A stretch of 64,000 nucleotides of DNA from Marispirochaeta sp963667435 (GCA_963667435.1 OY763414.1:4340001-4404000), one strand, 5' to 3'. Shown: positions 8,665-17,517, counted from the first letter of the stretch. Notes: generated by a model not told the origin, from the letters alone. Numbers and translations: made by a program.

Positions 8665-9633
8665 TTAGTTTTCCTTAACAAAAACATCAAAAAAGAGGGT
8701 AACTGTATACCTTTTTCCTCCGCTGACTTCAAACTCTCTGGTCATGGAATAATCTCCAAGTTTAAACACCACGGTATGAAGTCCTTCTGTCGTCTTTAAT
8801 GATGCACCGCTGACCTGATTTCCGTCAAGAAAAATGACTGTTCCGTCGGGAACTTCAAAATTCAGGGTGGGTTCTTTTTTTTCCAGGGCAATGTCCAGCT
8901 TTGTTGTTTTACCGGCGCTTATGGACACCGTCCTTGTCAGCGGCAGGTATGCTTCGGACCGGATTTCAACCTCATGAGCACCAGCAGAGAGGCGGTACCC
9001 CCCGTTTCTGTAGGGCAGCGGGGAATTATCAACCACAACCGAGTATGGTTCATTACCGGGAGTTTCGAGATTCAGCTGAAGAATACCCTCGTCAGCCATA
9101 TACGGGTAGGCTTTAAAGGCAAACACCGCTCTGCTTATATCCGTGGGAATTCCCTTCATAATGGGAAGAATTGTCAGAAGCAGTGGGAAATCGCTGTTTT
9201 CGTCAAGGGTTTTTACCAGAATGGTTTCCGGTGATCGCGGAAGATCGGTATTCTCCCGCAGAGGAATCTGGATGTACATTTTCCTGGTATTGGGAATTAT
9301 GTAGTAGCCGGTTGAGGCTGCCGTGTAGCGCCTGATCTGATCTTTAACCGGGTCCGGGGAGGCAGCTTTATAGATGTATACAGCAAAACTGTTACGGAAG
9401 CGCATCAGTTCCTGAGGAATGGTTATCTCAACCTCGATACCTTTGAAAAAAGTTGCTCCCTCCGGCAGATCTACCGCTAAAAGCTCTTCCAGCCGGCAGG
9501 ACCCTCCTGCCTGCTCGTTGGGACGAACCTGCAGTATATCCACCACTGATCCACGTATGGCGTCAGCTGAAAGGACCGGCGCGGCCGCAGCCAACGCCAG
9601 GAGCAGCAGAGCTGTCCGGAAAAACGATTTCAT
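8665..9633 (-). CDS. Secreted PEGA-domain protein
   Basis: 322 residues with an N-terminal signal peptide (hydrophobic 6-20, AAAPVLSA cleavage region). The first about 190 residues are beta-rich without a family I recognise. Residues about 195-315 hold two PEGA-like surface beta modules: PYSVVVDNSPLPYRNGGYRLSAGAHEVEIRSEAYLP and a second copy (DGTVIFLDGNQVSG, TTEGLHTVVFKLGDYS). PEGA domains occur in surface-layer or cell-envelope proteins. It is the last gene of the operon, 9 bases after the LysM-M23 gene, and is probably periplasmic or surface exposed. The function is not known. Confidence 0.7.
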   Translation of the reverse strand: MKSFFRTALLLLALAAAAPVLSADAIRGSVVDILQVRPNEQAGGSCRLEELLAVDLPEGATFFKGIEVEITIPQELMRFRNSFAVYIYKAASPDPVKDQIRRYTAASTGYYIIPNTRKMYIQIPLRENTDLPRSPETILVKTLDENSDFPLLLTILPIMKGIPTDISRAVFAFKAYPYMADEGILQLNLETPGNEPYSVVVDNSPLPYRNGGYRLSAGAHEVEIRSEAYLPLTRTVSISAGKTTKLDIALEKKEPTLNFEVPDGTVIFLDGNQVSGASLKTTEGLHTVVFKLGDYSMTREFEVSGGKRYTVTLFFDVFVKEN

Positions 9634-9642
9634 CGAATGTCC

Positions 9643-10524
9643 TCAATGGATATATTCAGACGGATCCCTGGGAACTCCATCCTTCAAGACTTCGAAATGA
9701 AGGTGCGGACCGGTAGTCTGTCCGGTAACGCCGACTTCACCTATAATCATACCCAATACAACATGCTGATTCAATCTCACCAGCCGGTTTTTTAGGTGTC
9801 CGTAGAGCGTACGATACCCGTTTTCGTGAGAAATGATAAGATAGTTGCCGTACACTTCATCGAATCCTGAAAAAACCACTGTTCCGGCTCTGGCTGCGAG
9901 CACCTCCGAACCCAGTGGTGCAGCCAGGTCCACTCCGTGGTGAAAACTCTTGTGTCCGGTGAAGGGGTCGGTGCGAACGCCGAAAGGAGAACTTACCACA
10001 CCTTCCCGCAGAGGAAAACCCAGAAATACACCAAGGAAAAAAGCCCTTTCCACGCTGTTGAAGCGTTCCCCGGAGAAAAACAGGTACAATGAATCCCCGA
10101 AAGGTGTGCAGCGTTCACCCCCACTGCGGGGAGAGGCTGCTAAAAAGCGGTCCAGGTCGTTTCTTGTGTTCAGGGGAGTGAATACACCGGGAATACTGGG
10201 TATCAGCAGTTCCGTTCCCTTGGCTATACTGGTATTTTGTGTATAGCCGTTCAAGGTGGCCAGAGAATCATAAGTGAGGCCGCATCGGCTCGATAAAGAA
10301 AAGAGATCCATCTCCTCGGTGAGAGTATAGCGAAAGAACAGCAACTGGGGGAGAGCCTCCCCTCTGGCAGAGGTTTTGTGGAAGTCCGAAACAAAATCTT
10401 CCAACTGTCTGTACAGGGGGTCGCGGAAACTCAGCTCTCTGATCCTGGGGTAGGCCGGCAGGGCCTGAAGCAGGGAATGTGTGGAGAGAATAATCAGAAT
10501 GAGTGCTAGTGCTATGCGTCTCAT
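9643..10524 (-). CDS. LysM/M23 family peptidase (murein hydrolase-like)
   Basis: 293 residues with a signal peptide. A LysM-like module (about 75-115: LSSRCGLTYDSLATLNGYTQNTSIAKGTELLIP) should bind peptidoglycan. The C-terminal about 110 residues are an M23 (LytM) domain with the zinc ligands visible as HHGVD and the HLHFEV motif, plus GHLKNR. All key metal ligands appear present, so an active endopeptidase cutting peptide cross-links is likely. It lies 8 bases after the TPR lipoprotein gene and directly before the PEGA gene, in an operon otherwise concerned with lipid transport and the envelope. Confidence 0.88.
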   Translation of the reverse strand: MRRIALALILIILSTHSLLQALPAYPRIRELSFRDPLYRQLEDFVSDFHKTSARGEALPQLLFFRYTLTEEMDLFSLSSRCGLTYDSLATLNGYTQNTSIAKGTELLIPSIPGVFTPLNTRNDLDRFLAASPRSGGERCTPFGDSLYLFFSGERFNSVERAFFLGVFLGFPLREGVVSSPFGVRTDPFTGHKSFHHGVDLAAPLGSEVLAARAGTVVFSGFDEVYGNYLIISHENGYRTLYGHLKNRLVRLNQHVVLGMIIGEVGVTGQTTGPHLHFEVLKDGVPRDPSEYIH

Positions 10525-10532
10525 TGCCGGAT

Positions 10533-11483
10533 TTACTTACTGGTTGTAAGCAGATCTATCGTTCTTGCGTATCCGGCATAATCCTCGTCTCTTCCCAGCT
10601 CCATGGCGAGCTCCTGAAGGATCCTCAGGGTCTGAAGTGTATCCTCAAGTTTATTAAGAATTATGTATTTTTCCAGGGCGGTTCGAAAACTGGTGTAGGC
10701 TTCATCACTTTTCCCGGCCTTGCGGGTAATAAGTCCGAGGCCGAAATAGTCGTCGGCGATACCATGACTGTTCTCAATCTTTTTATCCAGTTCCAGGGCG
10801 TTCTGCATGAAACTCTCCGCCTGGGTGTAGTCTTCCAGTTTGGAGTATACCGAGGAGAGCATGTAATAGGTTGAGGCCATCTCTTCCTGGCGGTTAAGGT
10901 CTTTATTGCGCCGAAGGCTCTCTTCAAGATTCTCACGGGCTTTGTCGTATTCGCCGAGGATTTTATAAAGTGCTCCGGTACTGTGGTAGATATCGGCTAT
11001 TACCTCCCGGGGAGCGTTCTTTTCCGTAGCGATAATCTTGCGGGCGTCGGCAAAAACCGTCAGAGCAATATCATTATCTCCCCGGTTGAGGGCAAGCTTG
11101 CCGAGGTTATTCAGGGTGCGTAGCTCGAGGTCTTTCCGTGCTATTCTCAGGGAGAGATCCATGGCGGCGTCGAAGAAGGTCTCAGCCTGATCCAGTCTGC
11201 CTGTCATAAGGTATGTTTCCCCTATGGAGTTACGGGAGAGAACGATTCCTTCCTCGTTGTCTATGGCAATGTTGTCATCCAGGGCAAGGTTGAAAAACTT
11301 CAGAGCCTGATCATACTGACCGCGGTCCAGGTAACGGTTGCCGAAATCTGAATATTCCGCTGCCCGGTTACGTGTTTCGGTAATGTTGTCGGGAGTCTCC
11401 GGTGCGGAGGAGCAGCCAGCAAGAATGATGGCAATAGAAACTGCAGCGAAGAGGAGGAGATGTCTGCCGGATGTAATCTTCAT
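10533..11483 (-). CDS. TPR-repeat lipoprotein
   Basis: 316 residues. The N-terminus has a lipobox (IAIILAGCSS), so the mature protein is probably lipid-anchored. Residues about 40-300 are tandem tetratricopeptide repeats with typical spacing (YSDFGNRYLDRGQYDQALKFFNLALDDN, IGETYLMTGRLDQAETFFDAAMD, LGKLALNRGDNDIALTVFADA, ADDYFGLGLITRKAGKSDEAYTSFRTALE). TPR proteins bind other proteins. The ATG overlaps the mlaD stop by one base (TAATG), suggesting translational coupling with the Mla system; a scaffold for the lipid transporter or the downstream peptidase is a reasonable inference. Confidence 0.8.
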   Translation of the reverse strand: MKITSGRHLLLFAAVSIAIILAGCSSAPETPDNITETRNRAAEYSDFGNRYLDRGQYDQALKFFNLALDDNIAIDNEEGIVLSRNSIGETYLMTGRLDQAETFFDAAMDLSLRIARKDLELRTLNNLGKLALNRGDNDIALTVFADARKIIATEKNAPREVIADIYHSTGALYKILGEYDKARENLEESLRRNKDLNRQEEMASTYYMLSSVYSKLEDYTQAESFMQNALELDKKIENSHGIADDYFGLGLITRKAGKSDEAYTSFRTALEKYIILNKLEDTLQTLRILQELAMELGRDEDYAGYARTIDLLTTSK

Positions 11484-12514
11484 TAAAAATCCTTGTCCCG
11501 GTATGATTGATACGTGGCGGGTTGTTCTTTCGTATCGGTTATACCACCCCGGAGCAGGGGATTGTTCTTAAGCCCTTCAAGCACATCCTTTCCCTGACTG
11601 AGTGCTTCCCTGCTGTCCTCCAGAAGGCCTGATATCTGCGGTGTAGTGTCGTTGATGTAGACCGTAAACTCCTCGAGCTGTGCAATGGTATCGTTGACAC
11701 CGGACAGAATGGAGAGGATTTCTCCGTAAAGCTCCTGCTTGTCGTTCAGTATTTTGGCGATGGAGCTGTCTGAAGCGACAAAGTCGGACATGAATTCCGC
11801 CGGTTCGGTGATCTTTCCCGAGAGGGTTTCTATGTTTGCCATAGTGGCATTAATGTGTGCTGTGAGTTCTCCCATTGATGACGAAAGTTCTCCGGTGATG
11901 TCCTCTACGTTGTTCACCAGACCGCCCACCGGACCTGGATCCTCGCCGGCCATAATAAGTTTTACACCCTTGAGAATATCATCAAGGTCAAGAATTGTCT
12001 GATTGGTGTTCCCCAGTATGGTGGATACATCATCCATAAGCAGACTTATAGCGTCGTTCTCGTTGATTTCCACCAGACCACTGCTTATAAGCTGTTTTCC
12101 TTCCGTGAAATCAGTAGAGGGAATGTAGGAGCCTTCAGGGAGCGGTGCAGAGGCGTACCTGCCGGGGAAGAGAAGCAGTCCTCCTCCAAGACCCAGCGGG
12201 TTGGAAGAGAGCTGCAGGATTGAGTTTTCTCTTACCTTCACATGGTAGTTCTCATAGATTGAGAAGTGTATCTCCACCCGGTTGTTATCCAGAAGTTGTA
12301 TTTTCTTTACGGTACCAATCTGGAATCCCTTCAGCTTGATAGACATTCCTAACTTCAACCCCTCAGCGGAATCAAAGATACTGTAAAAGGCCGGGTCATG
12401 CTTGAACCAGCGCTGGTTGATACCCATGAGAATCATCACAAGGGTTATAAAAATAATTGCCACCAGCACAAAGATACCGGTTATCTGTTCAGCATATTTT
12501 ATTTTGAATTTCAT
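11483..12514 (-). CDS. mlaD: MlaD/MCE-family lipid-binding component of ABC transporter
   Basis: 343 residues. An N-terminal membrane anchor (about 8-30) is followed by an MCE domain (about 38-115: DSAEGLKLGMSIKLKGFQIGTVKKIQLL, NPLGLGGGLLLFPG). The C-terminal about 200 residues are mostly helical with coiled-coil-like heptads, the typical long MCE tail. MlaD binds phospholipid in the periplasm and docks onto the MlaFE transporter, moving lipids between inner and outer membranes. It follows mlaF by 73 bases and overlaps the TPR lipoprotein gene by one base. The spirochaete substrate is unproven. Confidence 0.88.
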   Translation of the reverse strand: MKFKIKYAEQITGIFVLVAIIFITLVMILMGINQRWFKHDPAFYSIFDSAEGLKLGMSIKLKGFQIGTVKKIQLLDNNRVEIHFSIYENYHVKVRENSILQLSSNPLGLGGGLLLFPGRYASAPLPEGSYIPSTDFTEGKQLISSGLVEINENDAISLLMDDVSTILGNTNQTILDLDDILKGVKLIMAGEDPGPVGGLVNNVEDITGELSSSMGELTAHINATMANIETLSGKITEPAEFMSDFVASDSSIAKILNDKQELYGEILSILSGVNDTIAQLEEFTVYINDTTPQISGLLEDSREALSQGKDVLEGLKNNPLLRGGITDTKEQPATYQSYRDKDF

Positions 12515-12587
12515 CTACTATTCCCGTTTGTTCAGAACACTGTCTCAGACTCTTTTATTCTAGCTGCACCCCGAGGGTGTGTCAATT

Positions 12588-13394
12588 TCAAAACTCAAAA
12601 GGATTATCCTTGCTTTTTCCCATCAGGTCCGCAAGATCATCACCCAGGAAGGATTCAGTATCGATAACGGAGCCGATTATCTCCCGTATTTTTTCGTCTT
12701 CCCCTTCCAGGACCCTGCGCAGAGGACCATAGGCGAGAATTTCTCCCGTTTCAATTATCAGCAGATTGTCGGCTACATCGGCAATCAGTTCTTTGTCGTG
12801 GGTACTTATCAGCATGGTTTTCCCTTCCTTTTTAAGTCCTTTGACGATACCCCTTATGCGTCCGGCGACTGCGGCATCCACATTGTCTGTGGGGGTATCC
12901 AGGAACACAATTTCCGGATCTGTCATAAGTGCCCGGATAAAACCGATCATCTTGCGTTCGCCTCCGGAGAGCTGGGCTGGACGGAGCTGAGGATTATCCC
13001 TGAATCCCACCTTGCGGATAGCCTGCTGTATCCGTTTATCTATTTCCGGCCGGGATAAGCCGGGGAGGTGGTATTCCAGCGGCAGGCTCAGGTTGTCATA
13101 AACCGAACGGTTGGACCAGAGTGCACCGTCCTGGAAGGCAAAACCGTTATTCTTTCTGAACTCCCGGTTGTGGTCTTCGCTGAGTGAGAAAAGATCTTTT
13201 TCCCGATATATTACTTTCCCCTTGTCGGGGGGCATGATGCCTGCGGCAACTTTGAGAAGGGTGCTTTTGCCTGAACCCGAGGCACCTACGATCACTGTGG
13301 TTGAGCCCTCGTCAAAGACTGCAGATGCCTGATTGAGTATTTCGACTCCGCCGCGGATAATGCTTGTTCCGTTTAACTCCAGTATGCTTCCCAC
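12588..13394 (-). CDS. mlaF: MlaF-like ABC transporter ATP-binding protein
   Basis: 268 residues, a complete ABC ATPase: Walker A GASGSGKST (about 37-45), Q-loop in AFQDGALWSN, signature LSGGERK, Walker B IVFLDTPTDNVD and switch His in STHDKE. The GALWSN Q-loop segment is characteristic of MlaF-type lipid exporters. The usual Glu after Walker B Asp is replaced (LDTPT), a deviation to note as it normally carries the catalytic base. It energises lipid transport on the cytoplasmic face with MlaE. Spaced 25 bases after mlaE in the same operon. Confidence 0.88.
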   Translation of the reverse strand: MGSILELNGTSIIRGGVEILNQASAVFDEGSTTVIVGASGSGKSTLLKVAAGIMPPDKGKVIYREKDLFSLSEDHNREFRKNNGFAFQDGALWSNRSVYDNLSLPLEYHLPGLSRPEIDKRIQQAIRKVGFRDNPQLRPAQLSGGERKMIGFIRALMTDPEIVFLDTPTDNVDAAVAGRIRGIVKGLKKEGKTMLISTHDKELIADVADNLLIIETGEILAYGPLRRVLEGEDEKIREIIGSVIDTESFLGDDLADLMGKSKDNPFEF

Positions 13395-13419
13395 CTGTTC
13401 TTTCTCCTCGTTTCGCGAC

Positions 13420-14211
13420 CTATAGATAATAGATCATGGTGATAAGGGCATCGGCTACAATACAGAGGATAAATCCCTGACCTACGGCTTTAATTACCCG
13501 CTGGGGGATCTCCGTGGATGCCTGCTGCACTGCGAAGCCGTTGTAGGTGGCTACGGTACTGATTATGGCACCGAAAACAAGGCTTTTTACAAAGGAAGAG
13601 GCAATATCGGCGGTGCGTATCTGACCGAGGAGATTGCCGAAGTATTCAAGAAACTGGATCGGTTTTATAAACTGGGTAAGAAAATAGGAGCCGACCAGAC
13701 CGAAAATGTTAAAATAGATATTCAGGATCAGAAGCGAAATGGTTACCCCCAGGAACCGCGGCACAACTAGGTAGCTTATCGGGTTTATGCCCACAGAGAC
13801 GTATGCTTCAATCTCATGAGAAATAACCATGTTCCCAAGTTCGGTTGCAATGGCAGTCCCTGACCGGGCGGTTATGATAAAAGCCGTAAGCAGCGGTCCG
13901 AGTTCTCTGGTTATAACTGTAATAAGAATGGTATAGATCAGCTCTCCCTGGCCGAACTGGGGCAGAAGGTTAACACCCTGGATAATTATTACCGCTCCCA
14001 GTGCCATGGCTATAAGTCCGGTGATTGCCAGAGCCTCAAAGCCGGTAAAAAGAATCTGCATTACCAGTACACGGAAGCCTACCTGCTTCCTGCGCATAAA
14101 GAGGGCAGCTTCCTTTAAAACCAGAAAAAAGAAACCGGCACCGTATGCAAACTCTTCTACTTTGTTAATGAACCATCGGCCGAGTCTACTGATCATATAT
14201 AAACTTATCAT
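13420..14211 (-). CDS. mlaE: MlaE-family ABC transporter permease
   Basis: 263 residues with about five hydrophobic segments and the MlaE landmarks GFEALAITGLIAMALGAVIIIQG, ITRELGPLLTAFIITARSGTAIATELGNMVISHEIEA, and VPRFLGVTISLLIL. It forms the membrane core of the MlaFED lipid transporter. First of the three mla genes, 33 bases after the PHP gene stop, so transcription probably begins upstream of the PHP gene. Like most spirochaete and chloroplast systems, it carries no STAS-domain MlaB gene nearby. Confidence 0.9.
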   Translation of the reverse strand: MISLYMISRLGRWFINKVEEFAYGAGFFFLVLKEAALFMRRKQVGFRVLVMQILFTGFEALAITGLIAMALGAVIIIQGVNLLPQFGQGELIYTILITVITRELGPLLTAFIITARSGTAIATELGNMVISHEIEAYVSVGINPISYLVVPRFLGVTISLLILNIYFNIFGLVGSYFLTQFIKPIQFLEYFGNLLGQIRTADIASSFVKSLVFGAIISTVATYNGFAVQQASTEIPQRVIKAVGQGFILCIVADALITMIYYL

Positions 14212-14244
14212 AGGCCAAAGTATGCGTACCGGGCAAGCGATTAT

Positions 14245-15084
14245 TCAAGCTCCGGGTAAAATCCTCTCCATAACAGACAGGTCCCGGGGGATGGGGCTTC
14301 GCCAGGAGGTCTTTCCGAAATAACGTTGGTCACCGGGCATACCGTGAAAGTCGGAGCCTCCACTACAGAGCAATCCGGCTTTTACTGCTTCCTCGGTAAG
14401 TCTGCGGCTCTGATCCCGGTTTATAGTCGGGTGGATAGATTCAATGGCATCGATTCCCTCATCTTTCCAGCGGACTATATATTCACTCAGGGTGCCTCTG
14501 GATATCTGCAGCGAAAGCGGGTGGGCAACGGCACTGACACCTCCTGCTGCTTTTATTGCAGAGAGACATTCTTCAAGGGCGAGATTTTTTCGGGGCAGAA
14601 AAAACGGGCGCCCTTCGGCGAGATAGCGGTCAAAGGCTTCCCTGCGGCTTGCCGCCAGGCCCTTTTCAATAAGAAAGTCAGCTATATGAGGTCTGCCGGG
14701 AACTGCTGTATCCAGACTTGTATACCAGCTGTCATAATCGATATCTATTCCCTGCTTATTCATGATCTCAAATATACAGCGGTTTCTCGTATGACGGAGC
14801 TCGCGGATGTGCCTGAGTATACCGGTGTTTTCCATTGTCTCCGGATCGAATGCGTAGGCCAGAAGATGGAGCTCCCCCCTGGGAAACTCCACCGAAAGCT
14901 CGACACCGGGAATTGTTGTAACGCCTGCTGTATTGCCGGCCTGCATGAACTCTGCTATACCGCTGAGGGTGTCGTGATCAGTGAGAGCTATGCAGCTGTT
15001 ATTACTGCCCGCAGCTTTTTTCACTAACAGGGAAGGGGATAACCTGCCGTCTGAGGCAGTTGAATGGAGGTGCAGATCGATCAT
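14245..15084 (-). CDS. PHP-domain metallophosphoesterase (RNase AM / nucleoside bisphosphatase-like)
   Basis: 279 residues covering a PHP fold: metal motif I DLHLHST (3-9), motif II ALTDHDT (about 33-39), GVELSVE, a HPLSL motif (about 198) and GGSDFHG (about 247). Family members closest to this pattern hydrolyse 3',5'-nucleoside bisphosphates or trim RNA 5' ends. The protein is cytoplasmic, with a trinuclear metal site. It is the first gene of the minus-strand operon leading into mlaEFD; the functional link is not obvious. The start at 15084 is preceded by CAGGAGATAAA on the minus strand. Confidence 0.85.
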   Translation of the reverse strand: MIDLHLHSTASDGRLSPSLLVKKAAGSNNSCIALTDHDTLSGIAEFMQAGNTAGVTTIPGVELSVEFPRGELHLLAYAFDPETMENTGILRHIRELRHTRNRCIFEIMNKQGIDIDYDSWYTSLDTAVPGRPHIADFLIEKGLAASRREAFDRYLAEGRPFFLPRKNLALEECLSAIKAAGGVSAVAHPLSLQISRGTLSEYIVRWKDEGIDAIESIHPTINRDQSRRLTEEAVKAGLLCSGGSDFHGMPGDQRYFGKTSWRSPIPRDLSVMERILPGA

Positions 15085-15236
15085 TTTATCTCCTGAGCCT
15101 GATATCCCCGGCTTTTCTTCGCTATTTACTTCCGTTTGGCCGGGAATCTTCCGATAGTATAAAGAGTAAGGGCGGAGATTGACAGCACCTTCGCTCTATC
15201 GGTACACTTTTCAGAGTGAGGTAACAAGTACCAGCA

Positions 15237-16226
15237 ATGCCTAAGTCAATGAGTTTCAAGGCCAACTCGGTTGTTTACTTCCGGGGTGATGCAAGTGAAA
15301 AAATTTATATTCTCAAAACGGGACGGGTAAACCTCCGGTATAACGATATCGAAACCGGTCAGGAGATTAACGACCAGATTAAAACAGGTGAGTTTTTCGG
15401 TGTTAAATCATCCCTGGGAAAATACCCCCGGGAAGAGACTGCCATGGTTCTGGCCGATTCTACCATGATTGTTTTCAGTGTTCCCGAATTTGAACAGGTT
15501 GTTCTGAAGAATACCCGTATCATAATGAAGATGCTCAAGGTGTTTTCCAACCAGTTGCGACGTATCCACAAGCAGGTTCAGAATCTGCTGCAGACAGGTA
15601 ACGCCGAGACTGACCCTGAAGAAGGGCTTTTCCAGATAGGTGAGTACTATCTGAAGAATAAACGGTACCGCCAGGCTCTTTCCACTTTCCAGCGTTACCT
15701 TATGTACTACCCGCAGGGAAAGTATTCAGAAGAGGCTACCGCGAATATTTCTCTGGCAGAACAGTACAGCCAGCGGAATGTTCCCCTGAAAAATGAGAAC
15801 CGGAATGAGGTCCGTCCTGCGGCAAGGGGTGCAGAGCTGACTGCGGGAGCAAAGGATTATTACAACGCTGTCAGCCTTTTCAGTCAGCAGAAGTATGATG
15901 AAGCGTTGAAAGAGTTCAAGGTCCTGGTTAATCAGGCTGGCGATGATGAATATGTTGCCAAGGCTTATTACGAAATCGGGCGCTGTTACTATGCTATGAA
16001 CAAGTATGAAGACACGGTTAATCATTTCACTGGCCTTATTCAGCGGTATCCAAAACATCCCGATCTTTCCGAAGCCCTTTTCTATGTGGCGAACTCTTAT
16101 GAAAAACAGGGTACCACAGCCAAAGCGGTGGGATTATACAAGAAAATACTCAGCATGACCGGCGGGGATGATCAGGTTCACCGCAAGGCGACCAAGGCAC
16201 TGAAAGCTCTGGAGGGGAATGCATAA
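15237..16226 (+). CDS. Cyclic-nucleotide-binding-domain protein fused to TPR repeats
   Basis: 329 residues. Residues about 6-115 are a cNMP-binding beta-roll (FRGDASEKIYILKTGRVNLRY, KTGEFFGVKSSLGKYPREETAMVLADSTMIVF), followed by a helix like the CRP dimerisation helix, but no helix-turn-helix. Residues about 125-325 are TPR or Tol-Pal YbgF-like repeats (LFQIGEYYLKNKRYRQALSTFQRYLMYYPQG, AYYEIGRCYYAMNKYEDTVNHFTGLIQRYPKH). A cytoplasmic second-messenger-responsive protein scaffold is inferred. The stop overlaps the start of the next gene by one base (TAATGG), so the two cNMP proteins are co-translated. Confidence 0.75.
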   Translation: MPKSMSFKANSVVYFRGDASEKIYILKTGRVNLRYNDIETGQEINDQIKTGEFFGVKSSLGKYPREETAMVLADSTMIVFSVPEFEQVVLKNTRIIMKMLKVFSNQLRRIHKQVQNLLQTGNAETDPEEGLFQIGEYYLKNKRYRQALSTFQRYLMYYPQGKYSEEATANISLAEQYSQRNVPLKNENRNEVRPAARGAELTAGAKDYYNAVSLFSQQKYDEALKEFKVLVNQAGDDEYVAKAYYEIGRCYYAMNKYEDTVNHFTGLIQRYPKHPDLSEALFYVANSYEKQGTTAKAVGLYKKILSMTGGDDQVHRKATKALKALEGNA

Positions 16227-16876
16227 TGGCTCTGGACATGTCCATGTTCAACCGCTTTGCGGTTACCTTTGATAAAGACGAAATAATTTTCTGTGAGCAT
16301 GAACCGGGAGATACCTTCTACCTTATCCAGTCGGGAAGGGTTCAGATTGTAAAGATTATGGAAGATCTGGAGAAGAATCTGGATATTCTTCATCCGGGAG
16401 AGATTTTCGGTGAGATGGCGATCCTGGAGGATTCGCCCCGCTCAGCCACTGCAATTGCTCTTGATGACTGCAAGCTTCTGGAGTTCAACCAGGAGAACTT
16501 TGAAGTCCTTATGCAGGGGAATCCCCAGATCGCCCTGAAGCTTCTCAAACTTTTCACCAAGCGGGTCTATGACCAGAAGCGGCGCTTTATGATTCTTACC
16601 CTGGATGACGAACAGGCCAAAGTGGCAGATGTGTTTCTCATGCTGGCGGAAACCCAGCCCAGGCAGGATGCTGAAACCGACGAACGAACCTTTATGAGCA
16701 GTGTGGATGATATTGCCCACTGGGCCGGTATGGGGCCTGAAAAGGTTCGGGTGATTCTCAACCACTTCGTTGCCCAGAGGCGGGTGGATATAATGAACGA
16801 TCGTATAATTGTAAAAAACATCAACGACTTTCATCGATTTGTGAACACCCGAAGAAAGAAACAGCAGAACGACTGA
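16226..16876 (+). CDS. Crp/Fnr-family transcription regulator
   Basis: 216 residues. N-terminal cNMP-binding domain (about 8-120: GDTFYLIQSGRVQIVKI, HPGEIFGEMAILEDSPRSATAIALDDC, where GEMAILEDSPRSATA matches the phosphate-binding cassette), long dimer helix, and C-terminal winged HTH_Crp-like region (about 140-205: DIAHWAGMGPEKVRVILNHFVAQRRVDIMNDRIIVKN). It should bind cyclic nucleotide and DNA. Preceded by an overlapping cNMP-TPR gene and followed after 7 bases by a strong terminator, so the pair forms a two-gene operon. Spirochaete homologues are usually annotated only as Crp/Fnr. Confidence 0.85.
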   Translation: MALDMSMFNRFAVTFDKDEIIFCEHEPGDTFYLIQSGRVQIVKIMEDLEKNLDILHPGEIFGEMAILEDSPRSATAIALDDCKLLEFNQENFEVLMQGNPQIALKLLKLFTKRVYDQKRRFMILTLDDEQAKVADVFLMLAETQPRQDAETDERTFMSSVDDIAHWAGMGPEKVRVILNHFVAQRRVDIMNDRIIVKNINDFHRFVNTRRKKQQND

Positions 16877-16882
16877 CAATCC

Positions 16883-16911
16883 ATGCACCTCCCGGCGGGG
16901 TGCATTTTTTT
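16883..16911 (+). terminator. Rho-independent terminator after Crp-like gene
   Basis: Inverted repeat ATGCACC (16883-16889) / GGTGCAT (16899-16905) with a GC-rich loop, running into seven T residues (16905-16911). It lies 7 bases after the stop and separates the cNMP operon from the ECF sigma gene. Confidence 0.88.
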
Positions 16912-16967
16912 GAAAAAGTACACCAGAATTTCTCTTTATGCGTCAGTAGAAGTGAAGGAGGGCAATT

Positions 16968-17517
16968 GTGAGTCCCGGCTTTGAGGATGTATTCAGAAAA
17001 CAGCAGAAAAGAATGCTCAACTTTATAAAAGACCGCATCGGAAACGCTTCAGATGCTGAAGATCTGCTGCAGGAAGTATATTACGAGACTATTGAGCAAT
17101 TGAACGCCCTCAGGCCGATTGAGAATCTTACCGCCTGGCTCTGGCGGAGCATTCGCAATAGGGTAGTCGACTATTACCGGCGAAGAAAAACCCAGAATAC
17201 CTATGAGTCGAATTCCGGCGCCGTAGAAGATGATCAGGACCTGATTGAACTTATTGGTGATTCACGGTGTCTTGAGGCAGGCAACAGTTATCTGCGAACC
17301 CTGGTGCTTGATTCTTTATATGAAGCCATAGAGGAACTTCCGCCCGAACAGCGTGAAGTAGTTCTCATACAAGGGCGTAGAGGGTAAAAGTTACAGGGAA
17401 ATTTCGGAGATGACCGGGGTCTCTGTTGACACTCTTACTGCAAGAAAACGGTATGCCCTTCGTTTCCTTCGCAAAAGGCTCAGGGAAATCGAAGAATATC
17501 TGGAAGAGCTGAAATAA
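16968..17517 (+). pseudogene. ECF-type RNA polymerase sigma factor, frameshifted in region 4
   Basis: GTG start at 16968 after GGAGGG. The first frame gives 139 residues: sigma region 2 (FEDVFRKQQKRMLNFIKDRIGNASDAEDLLQEVYYE, LTAWLWRSIRNRVVDYYRRRK) and the start of region 4 (LYEAIEELPPEQREVVLIQ), then stops at 17385. The +1 frame continues the homology without gap: VEGKSYREISEMTGVSVDTL and TARKRYALRFLRKRLREIEE, ending at TAA 17515-17517. Removing one G from the GGG at 17373-17375 would restore a normal sigma factor of about 182 residues. This is either a real disabling mutation, a recoding site, or a sequence error. The following membrane protein gene is probably its operon partner. Confidence 0.8.
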
